A stretch of DNA of 64,000 nt from Pelobates cultripes (lineage: Eukaryota > Chordata > Amphibia > Anura > Pelobatidae): positions 119,699,756 through 119,763,755 of the forward strand of contig OW240915.1 in assembly GCA_933207985.1 (NCBI GenBank), written 5' to 3'. This document shows, one piece after another, positions 31,405-43,703 of the stretch. The position numbers and the translations under genes are program-made. The notes under the pieces were generated by a model. The model saw nothing but the letters and a program-made list of their open reading frames with translations, was not told where the DNA came from and ran no database searches. Position 1 is the first letter of the stretch. Every line of letters starts with the position of its first letter.

Positions 31405-32640
31405 TGTGGCGAAATTAACCTCGCCACTTATGCCTGGAGAGGACTACTTGCCAGCCTCTTGCCATGTGATTATGGTCCCTGGGAGGTTTGGCCCTTTATT
31501 TGGGCTAATAGATTTATATTGTGCTGCTGCTGGCCCTTTAAGAACCGTCTGGGGACATATTGAGACTTTGTGCGACAATGCCCCTTTAAGACTATGTCCC
31601 CAGTGTCCCCAGACTGTTAATATACTGTGTTCCTGGCTTTCTCCCACTTGGTTCAGTAAATGGGGCTTACTGAACTAGGTACCACACAGGCGGACCACCC
31701 AGAAGTGGAAGTGTGCAGGCAATTTACCTCCCAGACTGGGAGCCTACTGTAGGTAAATTGCCGAACGCTGGGTGGCCGCCGTTCGCGCAATCGAACACGT
31801 GGTGGCGGCCATCTTTTTGTATTCAATGCGGTCAGCAGTATGTGTAGCCAAATCCATGGAACTGAAATCGGCTACACAGTTCCGCGAACACCGCTGAGCC
31901 TTACCTTCTCCCACAATGATTTTGCATTCGGCGATGGGACTTAGGTCGGTCAAAAAGGGACTTCCAGCTAACTTTTTAACCCCTGGATGGAATTGGCTGA
32001 ATTTTGGTTATGTTTATATTTAAAGTGTGCTGATTCTGAATATGCATGTTTTATGTGAATATGATTGTTAAAGTTACAGTATATGTGTAAAAAGTGTATT
32101 TTTCCTGCCTGTGATAAATTACATTAACCCATTGTGTTCAGTAATTATATCACAGACAGAGGGGAGGGATTGTATGTTTGTGCTGGGTGTGTTTACGGTT
32201 TTCCTGTAAATGATTGGTTGTACTGTGTCCCACCCTGTGGGATGTCCCCTTGCATGGGGACTTGCATAAAAGCCAATGTGTGGTCATTAAAAGCAGATCA
32301 TCTTGTACCTTTCTTGAAGCCTTGGCTCATGTTTGGGGGGTTGGAGAACTACACTCTGGGGATTGCTATAATCACTATACTCCCCAGGGTATGATCACTA
32401 AGCTCTGCTAAGAGCTTGTTCCTGTTTCTGCCATCTGGGGAAAGAGAGGTTCCCCACTGGAGCTGGACCCTGGCTGTGGGTCCAGGGTGGGTGGAGACGG
32501 CGAGACCCCAGCGCAGCTGCATCGCTGGAAGTGGGGTCTGCAGTGCTGATGGTGTCGGTTGGAGTGCTTGGAGTCCTCAGCAAGCACTAGGCGCATTGAT
32601 TGGCGGAGGTACTCAGTCGGAGTGCCAGCGTTCCATCACA
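31405..32640 (+). repeat. LTR (3' LTR), about 1.24 kb
   Basis: It starts TGTGGCGAAATTAACC after the purine tract and ends GTTCCATCACA, giving TG...CA termini. It shares U3 text with the LTR at 43704 (GTGCTGATTCTGAA, GATAATTACATTA-like) and its R/U5 with 30430-30874. It abuts L1 ORF2 sequence at 32641. Confidence 0.78.
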
Positions 32641-33840
32641 AATATATTTTCACATCTACATTTAATAAAGAGATATGTCTATAACTCCATATGATTTCTG
32701 GATTTTTATTTGGTTTGAGTGGGGATAATATTGGCTTTCAGCATTTCTCTAGGAATTTGTCCTGTTGACATAATTTGATTAAATACCATAGTAAGTGCCT
32801 CTTTAATATTTTGTGACAGGGCAGAATAGAAAAAATTGCTAAAACCATCTGGTCTAGGTGATTTGTTGGCCTTAAGTTTTTTTTATAGCTGTTTCTACTT
32901 CATTCATATTAATTTCTTTATTAAGTTTACTCAATTACTCTTCTGTAACTTTAGGAAAATGATATTTATTAAGAAAACCTGTTATATCTACAGTGGTCTG
33001 ATAGACAGTAATTTATCAGCTTTGTTCCCTTTATAGTACCATGTTCTTTTAAGTTGTTCCAAGGTGTAATTTGCTTTTTTAATTAGGATGTTATTAATTT
33101 TATCTCTAACTTCCCTTAGTTTATCACTCCCTTCCTTGGAGGGGCTACTCTTTTCCCTCTCTATTTTATACAACTCTATATACAATTCTGATAGATTCAA
33201 ATTATTTCAGCTTTTTTCCTGACTTCCCATTTTAATTAAATGACCTCTAATGGTGCACTTATAAGCGCACCATATCATTGGATATTAAATATCCTCTGTG
33301 TAATTTTCTTTAAAGAAAAACTCTGTGGCTTCCTTGATCAAACCTAAATTTTGATTATTCTTTATAATGTGTTCATTAAATCTCCAATTAGATCTTGTTT
33401 TTATATAGTTATCAATAATAACCATAATTACTGCATTATGGTCTGACCATGGGACAGTAGTTATACATTTTTTTTTTATAATCTTTTGTTGTGTCTCTTT
33501 CAGCTAAAATGTAATCTATTCTAGAGTATACATTATGAGAGCTTGAGAAACAAGAGTAGTCCCTTTCTAGGGGATGCCATACTCGCCATAAGTAAGTTGT
33601 TTCTCAAAATTTCGTTAAAACGTCTAGTTAGGTTTGTTGTTTGGGCCAGTCTATCATTTTAGTTACTTTATTTCTATCCATGGCAGAGTTCAATTAACAA
33701 TTAAAATCTCCCAGAAATATAATTTTCCCCTGTTTTATCCTTTACGCATGAGAGGCTATCTTTTGTATAAATCGATTCGAATCGAATTGGAGAATGATTA
33801 GGGGCATATAGATTTACAATTGTATAAATTTGATTATTGA
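32641..33840 (-). pseudogene. L1/Tx1-type ORF2, 5' half (endonuclease and RT start)
   Basis: In minus-strand order: NLYAPNHSP (about 33800), LGDFN (33700-33711), SDHNAV (about 33440), which are apurinic-type endonuclease motifs, and then near 32650-32690 ISLLNVDVKI, the RT-1 block. Many stops and frameshifts are present. The remainder resumes at 23502 on the same strand after a block of other elements, with about 100 residues of RT missing at the junction. Confidence 0.78.
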
Positions 33841-34190
33841 TTATGTGTCTGCGTATACGTGTGTGTGTATAAAGTGTATATATTCATGCATACATGTATG
33901 TATATGTGAATAGGTGTATGTGTACATATACATATATATGGGTCTATGTATGTGCAGGCACATTGGTACATGTGTAGGTACATGTATTGGTGCTTGTGTG
34001 TGGATGGATGTGTAGGTGTGCATTTACATATATTTGGGCATTTGGTTGTTTTTATATGTAAATTATATGTACCTGTGTGTAGTGTGTATGTTCTTGTGTA
34101 TACTTGTACATATGCACCATTACATATATATGTATATGTACACGAGTGTGAATGTGTACGTGTGTCTGTGTATGCTGGATATAGGCCTTC
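33841..34190. repeat. (TG)n/TGTATG-rich microsatellite region
   Basis: Low-complexity TGTGTATG/TACATG sequence; open frames through it are compositional. Confidence 0.85.
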
Positions 34191-34598
34191 ATGCATTTCC
34201 TTTAATTCTGGGATGGGAATTCATGCATTCTTTATAATATTACTCCCCTCTTCTAGTACCATCTTCTTAACTATTTGCTTGTTTATTTTCTTTCTCCCCC
34301 CTCACTCTGTGATCTTTGCATAAGATATTTACGACCCTCTCTGCAAAATGGTGTCTATGCTCTATCAAACCTGTCTTATCTGCACTCATGTCGCTTTAAC
34401 CTCTGTATCACAACTTAACTTTGAATTCTATGTGACGTCTTTCTCAGAAATGCTTCAGACTTGAGAAAGGGAGGTTCTCCTGAAAGTTTGACATAAAAAA
34501 ATTGTGTTAGTCCAATAAAAGATGTATTACAAGATACAAATTTGATCTATTTTTTTACATCTACATCACTGGACTAATACGGCTACAATCTCTACTTG

Positions 34599-34602
<4 letters not shown>
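34191..34602. other. Repeat-like segment, unassigned
   Basis: It includes GTTAGTCCAATAAAAGATG and GGACTAATACGGCTACA, which look like the end of a dispersed vertebrate repeat. A weak hammerhead-like arrangement (TTGAGAA...TGAAAG at 34461) is present but not convincing. Confidence 0.4.
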
Positions 34603-34647
<45 letters not shown>

Positions 34648-34676
34648 GACGTTAATTATATATATATATGTAATTC

Positions 34677-34760
<84 letters not shown>
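34603..34760. repeat. (TA)n microsatellite
   Basis: Almost uninterrupted TA dinucleotides apart from two short breaks (about 34645-34680). Confidence 0.97.
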
Positions 34761-34763
<3 letters not shown>

Positions 34764-34910
34764 TGAGGATATTTATGGGGTGATAAATATTAAAAATAAT
34801 CAAAAATTAATTTAACCATTTTTATTATATCAAAAATGTATATCTTGGCACTGTTTAATAATATAAAGCGGAGAATTGCCCACTATTTTAAATTCTCTTC
34901 CTAGAGGAAG

Positions 34911-35744
34911 TGTGACAGACCGCCTGGCACTCCGACTGAGTACCTCCACCTCCTAGTGCATGCCAAGGGCTCCAAGCACTCCACCAAACACCATAAGCAC
35001 TGTAGACCCCATGAACCACTGCAGCTTGGTTGGGGTCTCACCGTCCTCCATCCACCCTGGACCCAAGACCAGGAGCCAGCTCCCAGTGGGTAGACCTCTC
35101 ATACTCCAGAGAGTGTAGCTTAGAAGAGCTAGTGATTATACTCAGGGGGGTATAGTGATTATAACAATCCCCAGAGTGTAGTTCCCCAATACCCCAGACA
35201 TGAGAAAAGACTTCATGAAGGGGTAAAGCAGGTCTGTTAAATGCAAGACAGCACTTACAATTTATACATACATTTAAACCCCCAACAGCCTAATTTACAT
35301 ACAATAGGTTACATAGAGCACTGGGGTCAGACAATAGCAAGGGCTGATGGGCGATTGAGGTGTCCCTGGGACAACGAACTGCTGGGGAAACAATAGGACA
35401 GGAAAAAGGGGGAGGGTGAGAGGCACAGATAAGCAATACATTCAACATACTCCTCTTCTGTATCTGAGAGATAATTAATTATCTTCAGGTACAGAAAAAC
35501 ACACAATTTACAAACACCCCAAAAGTACCTCCAAGATCCATGGAAACCCCACAAGAGTCACATCCTCAGATAGCCCTGATCTGGATGACCAACATATCCA
35601 AAAATCACCCAGATCGGTTCAGTGGTTTGGTTTTTCCATGGGAGTCACTTTTTAACATGTCTTTTTGCAGGGCCCATAATCCTGGGGCAAGAGGCTGGCA
35701 AGCAGGCCCCTCCAAGTACCAGTGGCGAGGTTACTTTCGCCACA
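34911..35744 (-). repeat. Solo LTR, 834 bp, with 5-bp target duplication GGAAG
   Basis: On minus it begins TGTGGCGAAAGTAACC and ends GGTCTGTCACA. GGAAG is present at 34906-34910 and again at 35745-35749. There is no internal region, so this is a solo LTR left by recombination. It belongs to the same broad family as 38355-39506 and 31405-32640. Confidence 0.9.
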
Positions 35745-36456
35745 GGAAGTTTCACCAGAAGATTTTTATTCCACACATGAATCACAAATTAATTATAAAA
35801 ATATAATTTATTGTGACAATAATAAAAAAAAATAATAATATGTAACATGCATGACAATCAGTGAATATTTAGGTATATCATAAGTATGCAATATGGCAGT
35901 GGTTTAACACAATATAAACAGCTAAAAGCAACAGTTCTATGCACCAGTTGTCAACAAGATTTATGATGGGACACTTCCCTTAGAAACCATATTCATAGAG
36001 AAGACAAAACTTCACAGAACACAGCAGTGCAGCGTAAGGCAATAAAAACTTGGGCTGACAGTCAAATCACACTGAATTAACTCTTTCACTGCTAGCTACA
36101 ATCCTCAGAGGCAAGATATCCTATTATAGAGTAGATAGGTGAGAGCACGCACACAGGGTAGATACAATACTACCACTCTAGATAGATGTGGATAAATGGT
36201 AGTGATCACTTGTCAGCATAAAACACACTTCATAGCGTAATATGTATACAACTTTGACAATATAAAATACAAGTTGGATAAACTCACATATTGATAAGCC
36301 TATAAATAGCAGGCTCAAACTTTCAGGCTCTTCATAAAGTAACCTCCAGATTGCTGGAACTCGGATCTGCTTTTCCCCAAGAAAAATACTCTTTATTGGG
36401 CATCTAATGCAGTAAAAAGTCAGCAATGTAAAAAATACATGAATAAAAATATGAAA

Positions 36457-36499
36457 GCACAACGCGTTTTCAACTCTGCAATGAGTCTTTTTCAAGTGC
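36457..36499 (-). ncRNA. Degenerate hammerhead-like motif, PLE-D
   Basis: On minus: stem I GCAC/GTGC, core TTGAAAA, stem II ACTC/GAGT, GAAA, ACGCGT, T. The layout is preserved but the core departs from CUGANGA, so it is probably inactive. Confidence 0.5.
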
Positions 36500-36760
36500 A
36501 TGTCTTCAGTCTTCCTCTTATACCCGGATCTGGCGTTTTCCCGCTTTGAGCTCTCTTCTGGGTTCACGGGTCAGCCGATGTCATTTCCGGAAATCAGCGA
36601 GATGACGTTGCGTCAGACATACTGACGTCATCTCTGAAGACTAACGTCCTTTCATTGTATTAAGCGTGCTAACGCTATGTGGAAGTCCATATAATGTCCA
36701 TATTAATTACTGGCAAAGAACAAGGAGATTCCCTACATAGGGATTTTTGTGCAGTGGCAG

Positions 36761-37062
36761 TTAAATAAATTGGTTGACCTCAAAATCAACGTTTAGACCT
36801 ACAGGGGTGATAGTGTTGAGGTTAAAAATCCATTCCATTTCTTTTTTATTTAAGCTAAAACAAATATCATCACCTCTCCAATGTGTGGATACCTTTTCAA
36901 CCCCACAAAATTGTAATTGCTTTATGTCTCCATTATGGAAATCTGCAAAGTGCTTTGAGACGTTGTGGTTTTGACATTTTCTTCTAATGTTTCCAATATG
37001 TTCTCTGATCCTTATTTTCAAAGGTCTAGTGGTCTTGCCTATATATTGGAATCCACACGGGC
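36761..37062 (-). pseudogene. PLE-D GIY-YIG endonuclease fragment
   Basis: CGFQYIGKTTRPLKIRIREH, then LQFCGVEKVSTHWRGDD, EMEWIFNL and the terminal GLNVDFEV. The C-terminal part is complete; the N-terminal part of the domain is missing. No RT lies upstream, where an unrelated repeat starts. Confidence 0.85.
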
Positions 37063-37070
37063 TCCGTGCG

Positions 37071-37845
37071 TCGGATCGCCCCCGTGTGGCTGAAAAGTAA
37101 AATACAAAGGGAAACACATATTTAACAAGGAAAAATCATCACAATATACATTGGGGACACAAAAATACAAAACCAAACATCTGAATCAGTGGGCATGGCA
37201 CTTAGTGGTGGTGTCCCGCCACACATCTCCCCTTTGTCCACTCCCAGCAGCCGCAGCATGACTCACATGCTCCCTGCGACGACCAATCCGCGCTTACTTG
37301 TGCTGACCAACCAGGAGAATGGTGCAAACCCAGTTTGAATGAGCGCTCATTCTCCCATTGGTTGGCATGGACTTCCATGCGGTCAGCGGGAACTCTGCCA
37401 CTGTGAGACTGACTCACAGCTCCGGAGACCCCCTGCTGGTGCGCGTCCCTCTCTCTCCGGTGGATATCCCTACGCAGGTATCCACCGGAGAGAGCGCTCC
37501 CCTGGGCAGCCACAGGCCTTGCCAGGTAAGGGAAAGGGACTAGTGACTAGCTCCGCTGGGGAGCGGGTAGGGCGGTCCCCGACATGGGGACCGAAGACAG
37601 TTCGGGATACAAACGCTGCACCCAGGGGAAGCACACTCCACTTGTTCCCTTAAAGGTCTGCGGTTTTAAGCCACATTCTAGCCACACATTCATTCTAAAT
37701 GGAGTATAGGGGTGGCCCCCGTGTGGCTGAAAAGTAAAATACAAGGGGAGACACATATTTAACAAGGAAAAATATACATTGGGGACCCAAAATACAAAAC
37801 TAAACATCTGAATACTCAGTGGGCATGGCACTTAGTGGCGATGTA
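37071..37845. repeat. Direct repeats (about 130 bp) around a GC-rich segment
   Basis: CCCCGTGTGGCTGAAAAGTA and the following ~130 bp at 37076 recur at about 37714, up to GGGCATGGCACTTAGTGG. Between them is a GC-rich segment with a 14-bp perfect hairpin (CTCTCCGGTGGATA and its complement, 37455-37494). The spacing of 637 bp resembles terminal direct repeats, but no known element is recognised. Confidence 0.6.
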
Positions 37846-38354
37846 CAAGAACTACCAATACACGTCGCATCATATATAACACCCATCTCAGAGAATTCAT
37901 AAGCACACATAGTAAATAGGTTAACATAAGCAAATTTAAATATAATCTTCACTTCGGTCCCTCAATCTGCTAGGTTCAGAAGTAATACCACCATAATTAC
38001 AACCCCCTCAAGAAGAGGATGTAGATACCCAGGTATGTACCACTTTTAACAAAACCCAAACAATTATACAGTAAGGGTTTTGTACAGTACCAACCACAAT
38101 TTTGATTTCCAACAGGTGATAAATACAGACACCTGTCAGACACTCCGTCAAGTAATAAGACCTCTCAAAAGAGCACAGGTATGCTATTTCCTTTTATAAC
38201 TTCTGTCCATGCATTGTTAACTGGCAGTTAGGGTAACAGAACAGCTCTAAACACAGGTTCAGAATTCAGAATTACCGCGAGACCAACATCCATCCTCACA
38301 TAGAGGTATTTTCGCCCATTGGCCCAAATCATAGCTAGAGTCTCGCAACACTCT
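37846..38354. other. Unassigned sequence
   Basis: No coding sequence or repeat boundary recognised. Confidence 0.5.
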
Positions 38355-39506
38355 ACCAAGACCAGGATCCAGCTCCCAGTGGATAGACCTCTCCTTCTCC
38401 AGAGAGCATAGCAGGAACAAGCTCTTAAAAGAGCTTATTTATTATACTCAGGGGAGTATTGTGATTATAGCAATCCCCAAGAGTGTAGCTATCCAATCCC
38501 CCAAACATGAGCCAAGACTTCACGAAGGGGTAAAGCAGGTCTGTTTAATACAAGGCAGCACTTACAATTAAATCAGTTTTTCAGGCCAGAGGCACACCCC
38601 CTGGACCTGATGGAAGATAGGGACACAAGGGACATAAACCAATCAAAACAGTCATTAACAGTACAACACTCTCACATAAAGTAAACAATCTCTCCCCTCT
38701 GCCTTTGAAATAATTAAAATAGCTAATACAATAACCTTATTATCCACAGGCAGAAAAACACAAATTTTCCACAAAGTACAGAAAACATTCCAAAACATAA
38801 CATATCCCCATAGATATTACATGATAGCCCTGATCTGGGTGAACAACATATCCAAAAATCACCCAGATCAAAGCAGGGGTTCAGGATATTCCTGGAAGTC
38901 TCTTTTGACCAACCGTACGCATGGTTTCATGCCCAAAACAGTTCCAGGGAATTAGGCTCAGTCTAAGTCTAAGTTCAGTTCAAATAGTCGAACGGGAACC
39001 GTTCGTGCACATAGTCAATGTTAAAATGCCATTTGAATTGTCGAACGCTGTTCGACTCCCGTCAAAGAGTTGAAGTCTCGGAGAAGGTAAAGTTCAGCGG
39101 TCTTCGTGCCGTCACATGTCCGATTTGAGTTCCATGAACTCGACGACAAAACAACACTGAACACGTTCGACGAAACAAGATGGCCGCCGCCACGTGTTCG
39201 ACTATACAAATGGTGACCACCCAGCCGTTCGTCAATTGGGCTGCAGTTAACTACCAGCCTGGAAGGTAAATTGGCTGCACACTCCATTTGCTTGTGGTCC
39301 AGCTTTTCGGTTGTTTGTTCGGTAAACAAACACCACAGGCACAATCCATTCGGCAGTCCAATATACTGAACTGTAGAAGGGAAAAAGCACGAAAATAGAC
39401 TTTCCCCAGTCCTGAATCCAGGTCTAATTCATGGGCCATAATCCTGGGGCAAGAGGCTTGCAATCAGGCCCGTCCAAGTGCCAGTGGTGAGGTTACTTTC
39501 GCCACA
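38355..39506 (-). repeat. LTR fragment, minus orientation
   Basis: On minus it begins TGTGGCGAAAGTAACC at 39506 and runs through U3 and R (GGGGATTGCTATAATCAC) but lacks the U5 end present in 34911-35744. It stops at about 38355. No target duplication could be tested. Confidence 0.8.
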
Positions 39507-39739
39507 CCATACCCAGCCACCGCCAGAAAGGCGGAATTATATAGACTCTTGATAACCCACCACTAGCTACAGCACCACTAGCACTAGCACGTTTGAACAA
39601 AGAAGGTTGAAAGACAAACTGAGTACACCGACAGACTTCTTGGGGAAGGCGCAGATATGCAACAACTTCAACGCAGGGGGTTGCAGTTCAGTGCCTGCAG
39701 GTTGATGCATGTCTGCTCCATCTGTTTTAGAGCCCATGC

Positions 39740-41735
39740 CAAGACCATGTGCCCTACTCGTCTCTTTCCCAAGAAATGACTAACAGAGGTACAAGTCAAC
39801 ACACTAGCCTTTTACCTTGTCACACACCCATCACAAGACCTAGTCAATTTTCTCATCACGGGCTTCACCGAAGGATTCCACACTCTGTTAATTGCACTAC
39901 CAACTTGTTTGAATATAATAACTTACAGTCAGCAACTTCAGATCCCACTACAGCGGATACACTCCTCAGCACAGAAGTAGAGAAAGGCTTCATGATCGGG
40001 CCTATCCAAACACCCCAATTCACTTGTTGGCGAACCAACAATAGGTATCACTACCGGCAAGTACAAAAGTAAAAAATGGTTAATCATAGACCTGTCGGCT
40101 CCTCATTCCATCACTACACCAAGTCTCAACTCACTAATACCTTCAGAAGAATTCTCCCTGCAGTATGCCACAGTAGACAATGTCATACAGGCAACATTGG
40201 AGGCAGGGGAGGCAGCTTGGTTGGGGAAAACTGACATTTCCCATGCCTTCAAACTGCTCGCAATATGCTGTGGCATCTGCGTGGAATTAAATGGAAAGGC
40301 TGATACTATGTTGCAAACTGACTGACTTTTGGAGCAAAGAGCAGCCCAAAGCTATTCGATTTGTTTGCAGAGACACTGTGTTGGCTGTTGTTAAATATTA
40401 GTGGCTGTCCAGTCCTCTTCCACTACCTAGATGACTTCCTGACAATAGAGAAATACAAGATCACACCACTAAGCATAACCAAAACAGTTGTACTCTTTTC
40501 AGCCCTAGGAGTACCGGTAGCCTTGGATAAAACTGTTGTCATTTCTGGGCATATGCCTAGACTCAGTCACTATGCAGGCAAGTCTCCCCGCAGACAAAGT
40601 TCAGAAAATCAGGACAGAGGTAGAATTGTTCCTCAACAGAGGTACTACAAGCCAGAAAAACCTACAATCCCTCCTTGGTTCTCTCAACTTTGCCATGAGA
40701 ATTATCCCACAAAGACGAGCGTTTATATCCAGGCTACTCAGCCTCTTACCTATACTACCTAATAACCTAGGTAGTATAGGTATCTGTTACACTCTGGACC
40801 AAGAAGCTAGGTCAGACTTGGCCATGTGGAGTCAGTTCTTGACTCAATGGTATCAACATGTTTATACCACCCTGGACAGAGATTTCCCCAGTTATATGGA
40901 CTTACGCTGCAGCCCACTTACGCAGCTATTTTTGGTAACAAATGTTTAAGAGACACATGGCCATCTGAAACTGCAATGTTACCATTATTCAACACCACCT
41001 CCACCCTTTTCAAGGTCTACCCAATAGTGGCAGCAGCCCAAGTTTGGGGACACCTTTGGAAGGGACAACTTACAGGTGTTCCGTCAAGAACATCCCACTA
41101 GCGGGAAATACCCATACAGACCTCCACTATCCCAGGAACTCATCCTGGACTAAATACACTCATGGTTCACGGCAGAATTCTGGCATAATCAGCATTCTCT
41201 GCAAACACCAGATGCTCATACAATCGAGTACTAACAATATTCAACAGGTTCATCACAGAATACAAAATCCGTAACCCGTGGTCATTAGATACCATGGTGG
41301 CATTTACATCAATTTGCCACCTACACCTAAAATGGGCACACAAAACAATAAAATTATACCTTACAGGTATACCATATCACCTCACAAACACTTATCCTAG
41401 CCACAAACCCCATATAAAACATGTTGAAAGGTATATTACGACTAGAAGAACAAAACCCACAAAACGTCATCCGATAGACTGGTGACCAGTACAGTTATTT
41501 GACCAACTATATCCGTGTATACAAATACAAGATAAAAACACCCCCATTCCAAATCAACACGCTAACCCGCTGATAAAAATCCAAATTTATGGTCTATGTC
41601 TATGTACAAAAATAGGGTGTGACCCTATTCACTGGTCATTCATTCCGCATAGGTCCCAGCACACATTATTAAAAAACTAGGACGATGGAAGTCGTCCGCA
41701 TACAACTCGTACATACCCCAACCATAAAAAGAATT
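39740..41735 (+). pseudogene. DIRS-type retroelement: RT, RNase H and tyrosine recombinase remains
   Basis: In order: LLSTEVEKGFMIGP (about 39970-40000), the RT start; IIDLSAPHS and TDISHAFK; the catalytic HYLDDFLTI (about 40420); FLGICLDSVTMQASLP and LLGSLNFAMRIIPQRRAFI, typical of DIRS RT/RNase H; then a recombinase core-binding part (HLKWAHKTIKLYLTGI, 41300-41390) and the catalytic end HSFRIG (41637) with LGRWKSSAYNSYI (Tyr codon at 41701). The Tyr recombinase replaces an integrase in DIRS elements. Many frameshifts and stops. Confidence 0.85.
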
Positions 41736-41851
41736 GACAAAAGCATTTAAGGACATAATTAAATAAGGTGTTCGTGTCAAACACAATCTTGTATTCAACA
41801 GATACGTATTAAAGATGTTTTTGCCCCTACCTTTTTGCCCTCTTTATTTTA

Positions 41852-42186
41852 CAGGCCTGCCCGTACATTCGGTTTCGGCAAACCACAAACAAATTTAGAT
41901 AATAACACGATGAACGCCTACTCGGATTATTTTCCCTGACCACAAATGGGAAGGCGGAGCCTGGAGTTATGGGAGGGGGTGATTCATCCTATATAAACAC
42001 AAACTTACCTCCATACCAGGCCGAAGTCTATTGGTCACCCCACCCACTGCTTCACATATACACTCAGTCCTTGGCGAGCCCTCTTTTTTTTTCAGGCCTT
42101 CCCGTACATTCGGTTTCAAGTTACCACAACCGAATTTTGCTAATAACATGATCAACGCTTACTGAGCTAATTTTCCCTGACCACAA
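41852..42186 (+). repeat. Two ~95-bp direct copies, probable DIRS tail
   Basis: CCCGTACATTCGGTTTC through TTTTCCCTGACCACAAAT occurs at 41852-41947 and 42092-42186, separated by a 145-bp segment. They follow the recombinase end, where DIRS elements keep internal complementary and terminal repeats. Confidence 0.7.
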
Positions 42187-42194
42187 ATATATAT

Positions 42195-42675
42195 ATATAT
42201 AAAATTTCTACAATAGACATCACAGCTGGTGAATCAGCATCAGACAATGAAACACAGAAAAATTCTACAACTTTTTTAGGGAATACAGAGCCAGGAACAA
42301 CTACGAGGAGCCGAGGAAGTGGCGCAGAAGGTGGAGAAAAAGATGTGGCCAGAAGGACAAGGGTAACCCTGCGTGAAAAACCTCCCCTGCGCAAATAACC
42401 CCTATTTTTTGTCCTAGAGACCATTGAATACACAAGAAGTGGAAATTTTGAATAATTATATATCCTTTGTACCCACGCCAGCACCTGATCAATTCAGATG
42501 GAATGTAGAATTATTCAACTTTGGGAGAAATATGCGTCTCATAGAATATTTCAATAAAACAGATGGACCAACTCCCTCCAACACTCACGGAACCCAAGAG
42601 ATTGCAACGAACCGTTTTAAAGTCAAATCCAACTTTGATCCTAAAATCAACAAAGCCTCCATTAAAACATGTTAA
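42195..42675 (+). pseudogene. PLE N-terminal coding fragment (ORF1 tail and RT-ORF start)
   Basis: One frame gives an acidic-to-basic tail (TTRSRGSGAEGGEKD, TLREKPPLRK, stop). A second gives PLNTQEVEILN, FVPTPAPDQFRW and GRNMRLIEYF, the counterpart of the KGLKF module in PLE-A/B/C, then SNFDPKINKAS. In PLEs the next segment is like NFKEIINIDLF, which is found at 48860 at the start of PLE-E. This piece may therefore be the displaced 5' part of PLE-E. Confidence 0.55.
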
Positions 42676-42971
42676 AATCGTGTTAGCGCTATGTGAGAGA
42701 AACCCTTAAGATAAAAAAAGGGTGCTTCCACAAGTATTCTTATGAAGAAAATATATTAATAACCATTCCTATAATAAAGTGTCTGTTATTTACTGTTACA
42801 CCTTACTTGTGTTCACAACATAAAATGGAAATATATAAAAAATCTTCAATATGTGTATAGATGTCCTGAGTCCTTTGGTGTTGAAGGGGTTAATAGTTAT
42901 TGTTGCAACACAGTCCACTGATATAAATCCCAGTAGTTTGTAGCAGCAGAATATCTTCAACAGCAAAAAGA
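42676..42971. other. Unassigned spacer before the PLE-E left arm
   Basis: AT-rich, no coding sequence recognised. Confidence 0.5.
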
Positions 42972-43703
42972 ATTAGAAATAAAACAAAAAATTTAAAATT
43001 GTTATAACAAAAAACTACCAGTAGGTGTCACCAGAGGTTAGGAAATAAGTATCGAAATAGAGTCTTTATATGTCTATTAATAAAACTTAGCTTTTAATAT
43101 GTTAATGCTTAAAATATAACAAGTGTGACAAGCAATATTAAAAAGGGGTAGGTAGTCCTAAATCTGTCTGTAAGATACCAGTAAAGATCCTATAAGAAAA
43201 GATGATCATATAGTATATTAAACCAATTTAAATCAAAAATTACTATAGAATATAACCAGTTCTAAGGTGCTTTCTTTAGTCATATAAGGCAGTTGCAATT
43301 TTAACTTGTTTAATTTAGGATGCATTCCTCATACTGTTTTGTTGTTAGGCAAAGGCAGATAGACTTTTCTCTGTGCTGTTAATAAAGATACATTTCTCGT
43401 ACTGTGTATTCAGTCGTTACAAAGTTGCAGTCATTGATTTATAAAGTATCTGTCAGGTTGATTCTAAATAGACCTGAATGTCTTGCATATAATGGTGCAG
43501 ACAAATCTGAAAAATGTATCAATATAAAGAAAGAAAAAACGGGTTATATTCATAAGAACAGATCTGCTATATTTCTGAGCTCCTATTGTATAGTTTAACG
43601 TTGATAGAAGCAACACAAGGGTACTTGAATCAATAAGCTAATACTTCTCTTATAGCTGGTCTCTGGTTCTTTTGAGGGAACTTCTAAGATACAGGATTCT
43701 TAT

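Larger units (their letters stand above)
34770..37062 (-). mobile_element. PLE-D: 3' fragment of a Penelope-like element with nested solo LTR
   Basis: On minus: GIY-YIG domain (36761-37062), short 3' UTR, hammerhead-like motif (36457-36499) and terminal-repeat sequence down to about 34770, interrupted by a solo LTR at 34911-35744. The RT is absent. The upstream end is cut at about 37062 in the GIY-YIG entry strand. Confidence 0.75.

Noticed and set aside
34455..34495. TTGAGAA...GGAG/CTCC...TGAAAG hammerhead-like layout
   Set aside because: No stem I pairing or palindromic stem III, and no PLE sequence attached.
34561..34803. Open frame of Tyr/Ile residues
   Set aside because: Product of a (TA)n microsatellite.
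36178..36567. 129-codon minus-strand frame
   Set aside because: It runs through the PLE-D terminal repeat and its hammerhead-like motif and has no recognisable domain.
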